Shown here: positions 6,541 to 13,296 of the stretch, piece after piece
How the letters are laid out: each line of letters begins with the position of its first letter
Numbering within the stretch: position 1 is the stretch's first letter
Assembly: GCA_013139395.1 (NCBI GenBank)
Contig: WTAX01000158.1
Coordinates: 1 to 13,296, forward strand
Origin: Gammaproteobacteria bacterium
GTDB taxonomy: Bacteria; Pseudomonadota; Gammaproteobacteria; GRL18
Direction: 5' to 3'
DNA: 13,296 bases
The notes under the pieces: generated by a model
Told to the model about the DNA's origin: nothing
Database searches by the model: none
The model's input: only the letters and a program-made list of their open reading frames with translations
Program-made: the position numbers and the translations under genes

Positions 6541-9483
6541 TCAGTCGCTTATTAAATTTAAAAAACGTTGCTGCAGATCATTATCTTGTGAATAATTACT
6601 GAATTCATACCATTGGCATTGCAGCTCATAGTTTGATTTATTATCACTTGATGAATCCTGACTGCCGCTTTGTCCAAGATTTGAATTGAGTAATTCAACT
6701 TGTTTTTCCATTCGTGCCTGCTGGAATTGAGAAGGAGAATCTTTACCTAGTAATATCTCGTATTTGAGACAAAAGTCATTTTTAAGATAAAGTTCTGTTT
6801 CTATAAGCGCTGTTTTGTCTGTAGTAATTGCTTCCAGAGCATTAATAAAACGCTGTTTGAGTTGTGGTTTGTTTAGTGGATTTTTTTCAAATACAGACCA
6901 TTGTTCATTAAATTGCTTGATTGTTTTGTCATTGATGTCATTTAATAATTCTATCTGAGTGCAGAGTTCGGCTTTATTGATGAGTAATTCAAGTTTTAGT
7001 TTTTGTTGCTCTATTATCAGCCCCTGAACTTTTTCCTGGTAAGTCTCCAAGGCTATAGCATAACGTTTGGAAACATCCTGACTTAATGATTTTGCTTGTG
7101 GTCCGAGTTCTTGCCAAAGTGTTTTAATATCGTTATAGGCATTTTCAAGATCAGATAAACTGAGTGGCTGTTGATTCAGAGCTTCAAGGTTTTCACAAAC
7201 TGCTTCTTTCTCTCTAAGCTTTTCAGTATTGAGATTATTTTTTTGTTCGATATTTTCCTGACGCTTATCAAAAATAGTATCACATGCTTTACGGAATTTT
7301 TTCCATAGTTTGTTTCGTTGATAGGATGAAACAGGACCTATTTTTTTCCATTGTTTTTGATAATCTTTGGCTTTATTGATTGCTCCGGAAAGATCTTCAT
7401 CAATTATTTCGTGTAATGCTTCTACTTTAATAATGAGATTAAAAAATTGATCTTGATTTATTTGCCAGACTTTTTTCAATTCATTGCGAATAATATCAAT
7501 GGTTTTATCAAAATGCTTATTGATGGATTTGTGATCTTTTCGTTCGACAAAGCCAATGGCTGCCCATTCTTTGCGAGCCTGTTTGGTGATTTTATCGACT
7601 TGAATCCAGTCAATTGAATGATCGATCTCATCATTGTCAGCCGTAGGCCAGTTCATACTTTTTATATAATCTTCTAACTGCTGACAAAGTGCCTGTTTTG
7701 CTTTGAGATTGTCCTGACGAATAGCGGTCTGTTTATCGATATAGGGGGTGCATTGCTCATAGGCAAGATTACAGGCAGTGTTAAAATGCTGCCACAAATC
7801 TTCTTGTGTACGACTGCGCATTTTTTTCCATTGCCGGCGTAATTCTTTTACTGCAAAAGTAATATCAGGATAGTCTTTATCCAGTGTCTTCGAATTTTTA
7901 GCTTGTTCAACAAGTTGTTCCGCTTTTAATAGCAGATTTTCACGTTCGTTATCATGTGCCCAATTACGCCATGAAGATAAGTCACCTAATTGAGATTGTA
8001 TCTGCTTAAGTTCATTTTGATAGTTTTGTTTCTCAATGTTTGAAATAACAACTGATTTCTCGATGAGTTTAAGTTCATCGTGTAATAATTTTTCTGCCTC
8101 TGAAACATGTCCGTCTGCAAGCATATTCTTTATTGTTTCAGTACTTTTATTGAGTTTGTTTTTTAGATCCTGTGCATGATGTTGTTGAATGTGTAGTTGT
8201 TCATTTAATTTATGTATAGCTGTCTGAAACTTGTTTTTATGTTGTTCAATATCATCAGTTGAAATGGTATTGCTATCCAGTTGTTGATTAAATTTATTTT
8301 GTAAAACTGAAATTGTTTTTTCTAAAATAAACCCGGATTTATTCAGCATACTTTCTGCTTGATCGGTTAGACGTGTGATTATTTCTAGGCTATTGGTATT
8401 AGTTTTTTGCGATGTATCGGTTTTTGTATCGGCCAGATCAAGAATTGCCTGAAATTTTGAGTTGTATGACGTTGTTATATCATCATGCAGGATTGTTTTT
8501 ATAATGATATCCCATTCCTGACTGAGATTAAAAATTATTTTCTTTCTGCTCTCAATGAGATCCCGTTCAGATTCATTAGTATCTTTAATATTAAGAAGGT
8601 CATCCACTGCATTTGATAAATTATTCAGTAATCTATCAAGATTTAAAATAGCTTCATGTTCTTTTTGTTGTGCTAGTTCCAATTCATCCATGCTATTGAT
8701 AATGCCTGAACAAATTGAATGATATCTTTGCGTAACTTCGGGATCTGCAAAGTTCTGAATCTCACTCCAGCGGGTGACATAATTTTCAAATGTGGTCTTT
8801 TCCTGAAGTAACAGATTTCGTTTGTGAAGTTTTTCAAGTTTATTACAAATATCAACGACTTCTTTAGATAGTAGTGCCGGGCGTTCCTCATCTTCGATGA
8901 TGCGATCAAGTTTACTTTTAATTATTTTGTAAACACGTTTGTCTTTACGACGAGAATTTTTAGCGACTCGTTCCAGAGTAGAACGTTTAGCGATTTGTTG
9001 AGCTGCAAGTTGTCTGTTCTGTGCATTTTTGTCATTTAGAGCAATATTACCAAGGAGTGGATCACGACTTATTTTTTTTATAGTCAGTTCCCGAAGAGCT
9101 GCTTCATCGGCATTTTCTGCAACAAATTCCAGTAATGCTGAATTACGACTGCCACGTATCATCTTTTCCCGGACATCATAGTCAGGAACAGGATGTTTAA
9201 GGCCAGAAAGTAATTGAAAAAGGCGATTTTGTGCTGCTTGTTTAACGACTTCATTAGTCCCTTTCATGATAATAATTTGCAGCATATCAAGATCATGAAG
9301 CTTATTTGCAGCGATAGCACGAATGGATTCATCAGGATCATTCAGTGCAATATCATTTAATCTGTCTTGATCACTGACGGGTATATTCTGCACTGCTTTT
9401 TTTCGAATATCCGGGTTTCTGCTGTGTGATTTGTCTTTGGTGAATGTATTGATAAGTGGTTTGAATAGTTTTTTGAAAACCAT
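6541..9483 (-). CDS. Large HEAT-like / DUF349-repeat coiled-coil protein
   Basis: A 980-residue protein without signal peptide or membrane segment. Residues about 35-195 are short helical repeats with a HEAT-like look (for example DRLNDIALNDPDESIRAIAANKL and LLGNIALNDKNAQNRQLAAQQI). The middle (about 200-500) is charged, Asn/Gln/Lys-rich and mostly helical, suited to coiled coil. Four recognisable DUF349 repeats follow, each with a Trp core and a KxFxxA-type helix: near 545-580 (RRQWKKMRSRTQ), 634-668 (RKEWAAIGFVERKD), 706-742 (QKQWKKIGPVSSYQ) and 785-820 (KTLWQELGPQAKSL). Degenerate copies seem present around Trp239, Trp324 and the C-terminus (NEQWSVFEKN). DUF349 proteins of this size occur in gammaproteobacteria; their function is unknown to me. 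AGGT with 8 nt spacing supports the ATG at 9483. It is the first gene of a unit with the DUF853 ATPase. Confidence 0.85.
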   Translation of the reverse strand: MVFKKLFKPLINTFTKDKSHSRNPDIRKKAVQNIPVSDQDRLNDIALNDPDESIRAIAANKLHDLDMLQIIIMKGTNEVVKQAAQNRLFQLLSGLKHPVPDYDVREKMIRGSRNSALLEFVAENADEAALRELTIKKISRDPLLGNIALNDKNAQNRQLAAQQIAKRSTLERVAKNSRRKDKRVYKIIKSKLDRIIEDEERPALLSKEVVDICNKLEKLHKRNLLLQEKTTFENYVTRWSEIQNFADPEVTQRYHSICSGIINSMDELELAQQKEHEAILNLDRLLNNLSNAVDDLLNIKDTNESERDLIESRKKIIFNLSQEWDIIIKTILHDDITTSYNSKFQAILDLADTKTDTSQKTNTNSLEIITRLTDQAESMLNKSGFILEKTISVLQNKFNQQLDSNTISTDDIEQHKNKFQTAIHKLNEQLHIQQHHAQDLKNKLNKSTETIKNMLADGHVSEAEKLLHDELKLIEKSVVISNIEKQNYQNELKQIQSQLGDLSSWRNWAHDNERENLLLKAEQLVEQAKNSKTLDKDYPDITFAVKELRRQWKKMRSRTQEDLWQHFNTACNLAYEQCTPYIDKQTAIRQDNLKAKQALCQQLEDYIKSMNWPTADNDEIDHSIDWIQVDKITKQARKEWAAIGFVERKDHKSINKHFDKTIDIIRNELKKVWQINQDQFFNLIIKVEALHEIIDEDLSGAINKAKDYQKQWKKIGPVSSYQRNKLWKKFRKACDTIFDKRQENIEQKNNLNTEKLREKEAVCENLEALNQQPLSLSDLENAYNDIKTLWQELGPQAKSLSQDVSKRYAIALETYQEKVQGLIIEQQKLKLELLINKAELCTQIELLNDINDKTIKQFNEQWSVFEKNPLNKPQLKQRFINALEAITTDKTALIETELYLKNDFCLKYEILLGKDSPSQFQQARMEKQVELLNSNLGQSGSQDSSSDNKSNYELQCQWYEFSNYSQDNDLQQRFLNLISD

Positions 9484-9508
9484 AATTAATTACCTAAATT
9501 GTCATGCA

Positions 9509-9525
9509 TCATGTTTACAACATGA
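9509..9525. promoter_or_regulatory. 17-bp palindrome in the leader of the DUF349 gene
   Basis: TCATGTTTACAACATGA has perfect 7-bp arms around a 3-bp centre and lies 26 bp before the DUF349 start codon. As DNA it could be a dimeric-repressor operator downstream of the promoter; as RNA it would form a small hairpin just upstream of the ribosome site. Which, if either, is inference. Confidence 0.35.
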
Positions 9526-9574
9526 GCTGTAAAAAATAAAAGTCCAGACGCACTTTAATGTGATAGCTGCTCGT

Positions 9575-9603
9575 ATTATAAGCATTAAAATCACTTTAAC
9601 AGG
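9575..9603 (-). promoter_or_regulatory. Probable promoter of the DUF349-DUF853 unit
   Basis: On the minus strand a perfect TATAAT lies at 9580-9575, with a poor -35 (CCTGTT, 9603-9598) at 17 bp and TG a little upstream of the -10, one base off the extended -10 position. Transcription would begin near 9568, giving an 85-nt leader that contains the 9509-9525 palindrome. Confidence 0.5.
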
Positions 9604-9618
9604 GTCGGAAGAGTAACA

Positions 9619-9714
9619 ATGAGTTACCTTACAAATATCTCTTTTAATCACTGCTTGTTAAATACAGTTAAATACAATAGAGTCGTTAAAAGAGCAGTAC
9701 AAACAGCTAAATAA
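9619..9714 (+). CDS. Possible 31-codon small ORF
   Basis: ATG at 9619 opens a 31-residue frame (starting MSYLTNISFNHC, ending VVKRAVQTAK) that stops with TAA at 9712-9714. GGAAG lies 7 nt before the ATG, a good ribosome-site spacing, and TATTAT at 9574-9579 could be a -10 on this strand overlapping the divergent promoter of the DUF349 gene. Against it: no homologue comes to mind, the length is within chance for AT-rich DNA, and the frame covers a tandem duplication and dyad that may be regulatory instead. The stop codon lies in the left edge of repeat copy B. Confidence 0.2.
   Translation: MSYLTNISFNHCLLNTVKYNRVVKRAVQTAK
9657..9676. repeat. Tandem 10-bp direct repeat
   Basis: GTTAAATACA occurs twice in perfect tandem (9657-9666 and 9667-9676), one helical turn apart. 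It lies between the arms of a 9-bp inverted repeat (CTCTTTTAA at 9639-9647, TTAAAAGAG at 9686-9694). This is upstream of the DUF349 promoter and could be a regulator-binding region, or a chance duplication. Confidence 0.5.
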
Positions 9715-9838
9715 CTGTTCCAAAATAGTGAGCATTATGCGCATCAGAACCTGTCATTCATTATTGGGCTCATATTGTCATAAAATCACCAAATAATAAA
9801 TGACAGGTTCTGATGCTCCGAGCATACCCTTTAGGACA
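9708..9838. repeat. Palindromic MITE-like repeat, copy B
   Basis: A roughly 130-bp element, the better palindrome of the two copies. Arms GCATCAGAACCTGTCATT (9741-9758) and AATGACAGGTTCTGATGC (9799-9816) are perfectly complementary over 18 bp. Pairing continues inward through ATTATT/AATAAT after one mismatch. The outer arms are imperfectly inverted as well: TGTTCCAAAA at the left edge against TTGTCCTAAA read in from the right edge. It has the same orientation as copy A at 3940-4080 and lacks about 7 bp of copy A's left spacer. It ends about 10 bp from the valS stop codon and may act as the valS terminator. No protein is encoded within it. Confidence 0.8.
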
Positions 9839-9847
9839 AGCTCCTGG

Positions 9848-12652
9848 TTATAGTGCTGTTAATTTTTCTAACTGTTCGGTCAGACTATTTAATATAGATT
9901 GAGTATCCGAAAGTTTTTTCCGTTCTAAAGCAACGACGTTTTCAGGCGCACGGCTAGTAAAGTTTTCATTGGCTAGTTTATTCTCAAGTTTGACAATGAA
10001 ACCCTGATTAGAATCTATTTCTTTGTTGAGTCTTGCGCGTTCTTCCTCGATATTAATCAGTCCTGCCATAGGGATCAGTAGTTGCATTTCACCCACTAAT
10101 GCCGTTGCAGACTCAGGAACATTATCATCTTTTTCAACCCATTGAATGGCTTCTAAACGGGCAAGATTTTTTAGCATCAATTCATTTCTGGATAGTCTGT
10201 CTTTATCTAAAGAAGCGCCATTTTGTAACAATACCGTTAATGGTTTTCCGGGCTTTATGTCATAGCCACTGCGGATTTGACGTATACCCAGAACGAACTG
10301 CTGTAACCAGCTCATTTCATCGAGTGCTGATTGATCAATCTTATCAGTATCAGGCTCAGGGTAAGCTTGCAGCATAATCGTATCTTGTGAGATACCAGCC
10401 AATGGTGCAACTCGTTGCCAGATTTCTTCTGTAATATAGGGCATGATAGGATGAGTCATGCGTAATAATGTTTCTAATACATTGATGAGGGTATGGCGAG
10501 TACCGCGCTGCAGTGCTTCTTTTTGTAGAGTATCACTATTGTCATTTTCTTTAGAAGCCAACACTGATTTTGATAATTCTAAATACCAGTCACAGTATTC
10601 ATTCCAGGTAAATTCATAAATTGCCTGAGCGGCCAGATCAAGTCGATAGGTATTTAGTGATGCAATAACTTGTTTTTCAGTTTCCTGCAGGCGAGAAATA
10701 ATCCATTTATCAGCTAAACTAAAGCTCATTTTACTATTTTTTTCGATACCGCAGTCATGCCCCTCAGTGTTCATTAATACATAACGTGAGGCATTCCATA
10801 GCTTATTACAGAAATTACGATAACCCTCAATACGTCCCATATCGAACTTAATATCACGCCCTGTAGTGGCTTGAATTGCAAAGGTAAAACGTAAAGCATC
10901 AGTACCAAAAGAGGGGATGCCGTCTTTGAATTCTTTGCGTGTTGACTTCTCAATTTTTTTAGCCATTTGCGGCTGCATCATACCCTTAGTGCGTTTTTCA
11001 ACTAAGGTTTCAAGATCGATGCCGTCAATTAAGTCTATCGGGTCAAGTACATTGCCTTTGGATTTAGACATTTTGTGGCCATGTGAATCTCTGACTAAGC
11101 CATGAACATAGACTTCTTTAAAAGGAACCTGCCCGGTGAATTTGAGCCCCATCATGATCATTCTGGCAACCCAGAAGAAGATAATATCAAATCCTGTGAC
11201 TAACACAGTAGTAGGATAAAAAGTGTCTAGTTCAGGTGTCTTTTCTGGCCAGCCCAATGTTGAGAAGGGCCAAAGTGCTGAGGAGAACCAGGTATCCAGT
11301 ACATCTTCGTCTTGTTTGAGTTTAATGCTGTCATCTAATTGATATTTTTTTCTAACTTCCTGTTCGTCCCGTGCAACATAGACTTTGCCATCTTCATCAT
11401 ACCAGGCTGGAATACGATGCCCCCACCAGATTTGACGGGATATACACCAGTCTTCAATATTATTCATCCATTCATAATAGGTATTTTTCCAGTTATCAGG
11501 TACAAAACGAATATCACCATCCTGAACGGCCTTGATGGCGGGCTCTGCTAATGGTGCAACCTTTACGTACCATTGATCGGTTAAATAAGGTTCAATGACA
11601 GCACCTGAACGATCACCGCGTGGTACCATTAAACGGTGGTCTTCAATTTTATCAAGCAGGCCTGCTGATTCTAAATCTTTAATGATTTCTTTTCGGGCAA
11701 CATAACGATCCATGCCTCGATATTTCTCAGGGGCGTCGTTATTGATAGCGGCATCAACGGTAAAAATATTGATTATAGGTAAATCATGGCGCTTACCCAT
11801 TTCATAGTCATTAAAATCATGAGCGGGAGTTATTTTGACACAGCCGGTGCCAAATTCAGGATCAACATAATCATCGGCAATAATAGGAATTTCACGATCG
11901 GTAAGTGGTAGTTTAATGGTTTTACCAATCATTGATTTAAAACGTTCATCATCAGGGTGTACGGCAACAGCACTATCACCCAACATGGTTTCCGGACGTG
12001 TGGTGGCAACAATAAGCTCACCACTGCCGTCACTTAATGGATAACGCATGTACCAGAAGTGACCGTTTTCTTCTTCGGAGAGTACTTCTAAATCAGATAC
12101 TGCAGTGTGTAATACCGGGTCCCAGTTGACCAGACGTTTGCCGCGGTAAATAAGATCTTCTTCGTGGAGCTTAACAAAGACTTCTTTAACGGCATCAGAC
12201 AGACCGTCATCCATAGTAAAGCGTTCACGCTGCCAATCAAGAGAGGCACCCATGCGTCGAAGTTGTTTGGTAATCGTGTTGCCGGAATGTTCTTTCCAAT
12301 CCCATATTTTTTCAATAAAAGCGTCACGGCCAACATCATGACGAGTTTTTCCTTCACTATTGATAATGCGCTCAACAACCATCTGAGTGGCGATGCCCGC
12401 ATGATCGGTACCAGGCTGCCAAAGCGTATTGTCGCCCTTCATACGATGATATCGGGTCAGAGTATCCATTATAGTATCCTGGAACGCATGACCCATGTGC
12501 AGGCTGCCGGTGACATTGGGCGGTGGAATCATGATGCAATAACTATCGTTATCTTTGGCACTGCTGTCTGGCTTTGGTGAGAAATAGCCATTACTTTCCC
12601 AGGTTTCATACCAACGTTGTTCAATTGCATGAGGATTGTATGTTTTTTCCAT
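9848..12652 (-). CDS. valS: Valyl-tRNA synthetase
   Basis: Class I aminoacyl-tRNA synthetase that charges tRNA-Val in the cytoplasm; 934 residues, close to the E. coli enzyme (951). [15 protein letters not shown] contains the HIGH-type signature (HMGH, 52-55). [10 protein letters not shown] (81-90) is the valine-family follow-on motif and KMSKS is at 527-531. The CP1 editing domain is intact, with TTRPET (217-222) and [15 protein letters not shown] (268-282, Asp279). The last 69 residues (about 866-934) form the ValS-type C-terminal coiled coil ([11 protein letters not shown]...[11 protein letters not shown]). Nothing is truncated. The ATG has no good Shine-Dalgarno: only AAGAG about 12 nt upstream, with CCTCC between it and the start. 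It follows a 142-codon gene on the same strand after 181 bp and probably has its own promoter in that gap. Confidence 0.97.
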   Translation of the reverse strand: MEKTYNPHAIEQRWYETWESNGYFSPKPDSSAKDNDSYCIMIPPPNVTGSLHMGHAFQDTIMDTLTRYHRMKGDNTLWQPGTDHAGIATQMVVERIINSEGKTRHDVGRDAFIEKIWDWKEHSGNTITKQLRRMGASLDWQRERFTMDDGLSDAVKEVFVKLHEEDLIYRGKRLVNWDPVLHTAVSDLEVLSEEENGHFWYMRYPLSDGSGELIVATTRPETMLGDSAVAVHPDDERFKSMIGKTIKLPLTDREIPIIADDYVDPEFGTGCVKITPAHDFNDYEMGKRHDLPIINIFTVDAAINNDAPEKYRGMDRYVARKEIIKDLESAGLLDKIEDHRLMVPRGDRSGAVIEPYLTDQWYVKVAPLAEPAIKAVQDGDIRFVPDNWKNTYYEWMNNIEDWCISRQIWWGHRIPAWYDEDGKVYVARDEQEVRKKYQLDDSIKLKQDEDVLDTWFSSALWPFSTLGWPEKTPELDTFYPTTVLVTGFDIIFFWVARMIMMGLKFTGQVPFKEVYVHGLVRDSHGHKMSKSKGNVLDPIDLIDGIDLETLVEKRTKGMMQPQMAKKIEKSTRKEFKDGIPSFGTDALRFTFAIQATTGRDIKFDMGRIEGYRNFCNKLWNASRYVLMNTEGHDCGIEKNSKMSFSLADKWIISRLQETEKQVIASLNTYRLDLAAQAIYEFTWNEYCDWYLELSKSVLASKENDNSDTLQKEALQRGTRHTLINVLETLLRMTHPIMPYITEEIWQRVAPLAGISQDTIMLQAYPEPDTDKIDQSALDEMSWLQQFVLGIRQIRSGYDIKPGKPLTVLLQNGASLDKDRLSRNELMLKNLARLEAIQWVEKDDNVPESATALVGEMQLLIPMAGLINIEEERARLNKEIDSNQGFIVKLENKLANENFTSRAPENVVALERKKLSDTQSILNSLTEQLEKLTAL

Positions 12653-12752
12653 AGTGGAGGATTACTCTTTTAAAAATTTGGCGGTTCGATAAATGTTTTT
12701 CAGTCTGATTGTGTTGTATAAGATGAAAAAATGACGGTAAATATGGCTTGAT

Positions 12753-12781
12753 ATTATAGACTTATCTTAGGGGAAAGGTAA
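12753..12781 (-). promoter_or_regulatory. Probable valS promoter
   Basis: On the minus strand a perfect TATAAT (12758-12753) with TTACCT at 12781-12776, spacer 17 bp. Transcription would start near 12746, leaving about 94 nt of leader before the ATG. The leader shows no T-box-like specifier structure that I can recognise. Confidence 0.5.
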
Positions 12782-12833
12782 TACTTTTGTGCATAAGTCT
12801 GCAGCTGTTTGCCCTGTTTTTTAAATTAAGGTC

Positions 12834-13262
12834 TTACTTTTTAAAAAAAGCATCAATTTCGTTTTTCATTGACTCCAGCAGCTTGATTTTTAATTCACTC
12901 ACTGATTTTTCAATCTGTATGCTCAATTTGTTGCTTAAATCAATTTTAAGTTTTTCTATTTGTGCATGGTCAACTTCTCTGGTTATTGAAGCAACTTGTT
13001 CTTCAAGCTCTTTTTTAGAGTGCGTAAAATCCATAAGATCAAATTGCTCATCATCAATATCCATGGCACTTAAATCTTTTTCATCGACAACAGTAATAGT
13101 GCCATCCAGAGTAGGCAGAAATGTAGAAGTTGAGTCATCATCTATCACTGAACCAGAGACAGTAGTGGCATCAATATCAGAATTTAAGTTGATACCTTCT
13201 TGATTCAACAAGCCCTTAAGATCACCCATTGCAGAGCTGAATTTATTATCTTTATTGTTCAC
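12834..13262 (-). CDS. Uncharacterised acidic protein with C-terminal helix, upstream of valS
   Basis: A 142-residue protein that I do not recognise by name. Residues 1-80 are Asp/Ser/Thr rich and probably disordered, with a short hydrophobic patch TFLPTLDGTITVVDE (47-61). Residues about 82-142 form a long charged amphipathic helix suited to coiled coil (KKELEEQVASITREV...KIKLLESMKNEIDAFFKK). There is no signal peptide, membrane segment, cysteine or enzyme motif. The start is GTG at 13262 with only a weak ribosome site; an in-frame ATG at codon 12 is the alternative. In gammaproteobacteria valS commonly follows pepA and holC, and from memory some genomes carry a small acidic gene between holC and valS. 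This could be that gene, and holC may lie just past the right edge. Confidence 0.6.
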   Translation of the reverse strand: MNNKDNKFSSAMGDLKGLLNQEGINLNSDIDATTVSGSVIDDDSTSTFLPTLDGTITVVDEKDLSAMDIDDEQFDLMDFTHSKKELEEQVASITREVDHAQIEKLKIDLSNKLSIQIEKSVSELKIKLLESMKNEIDAFFKK

Positions 13263-13296
13263 TATCGCTTAATACCAATTTTTATTAACCTAGAAT

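Noticed and set aside
5043..9483. HerA-type antiphage defence operon
   Set aside because: The ATPase belongs to the YjgR/DUF853 branch and no nuclease, SIR2 or other effector gene accompanies it; the pairing is reported as a finding without a defence claim.
12164..12580. 138-codon open frame on the plus strand
   Set aside because: It is antisense to the highly conserved catalytic and N-terminal part of valS and has no independent coding signal. The same applies to the other open frames inside valS, the DUF853 gene and yejF.
12653..12746. T-box riboswitch in the valS leader
   Set aside because: The leader is short and no T-box consensus or terminator/antiterminator pair was seen; such control of valS is mainly a Gram-positive feature.
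12787..13203. 138-codon plus-strand frame opposite the acidic protein gene
   Set aside because: Its Ser/Leu/Ile-rich translation is what antisense reading of Asp/Glu/Lys codons produces; the minus-strand frame has the more protein-like composition and fits the valS gene order.
13262..13296. Tail of an upstream minus-strand gene (possible holC) ending in TAG overlapping the GTG start
   Set aside because: A frame is open to the edge, but only about 10 codons are visible and they do not resemble the HolC C-terminus I know; not enough to call.

Overview
This AT-rich window (by eye well under half G+C) reads as chromosomal DNA of a gammaproteobacterium. The basis is a YejABEF-type oligopeptide ABC transporter, a YjgR/DUF853 HerA-like ATPase, a large DUF349-repeat protein, and a proteobacterial-type valyl-tRNA synthetase. 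Gene order and AT richness would fit an environmental lineage such as a methane- or sulfur-oxidiser, but that is only an impression. No rRNA, tRNA, CRISPR array, phage gene or transposase gene was seen.

Left part, plus strand (1-3938): the 3' end of a yejA-like periplasmic binding protein, then yejB, yejE and yejF. Gaps of 22, 8 and 1 nt indicate a single operon for import of peptides or peptide-like compounds. Directly after yejF lies copy A of a palindromic repeat (3940-4080). An AT-rich non-coding stretch follows, then a lone membrane-anchored DUF302 protein started by TTG (4341-4913).

Middle, minus strand (9483 down to 5043): a 980-residue HEAT-like/DUF349 coiled-coil protein followed after 31 nt by a DUF853 (YjgR/HerA-like) ATPase, apparently one transcription unit. 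It converges on the DUF302 gene, with an imperfect hairpin between them (4939-4972). The 364-bp gap upstream of the DUF349 gene holds a TATAAT promoter, a 17-bp palindrome, a 10-bp tandem duplication inside a 9-bp dyad, a possible 31-codon ORF, and copy B of the repeat (9708-9838).

Right part, minus strand (13262 down to 9848): a 142-residue acidic uncharacterised protein, then valS with its own apparent promoter and about 94 nt of leader. Copy B lies just beyond the valS stop codon.

The coding genes are mostly housekeeping. The least explained items are the two-copy palindromic repeat, whose copies each sit immediately after the last gene of a transcription unit, and the DUF349-DUF853 gene pair.
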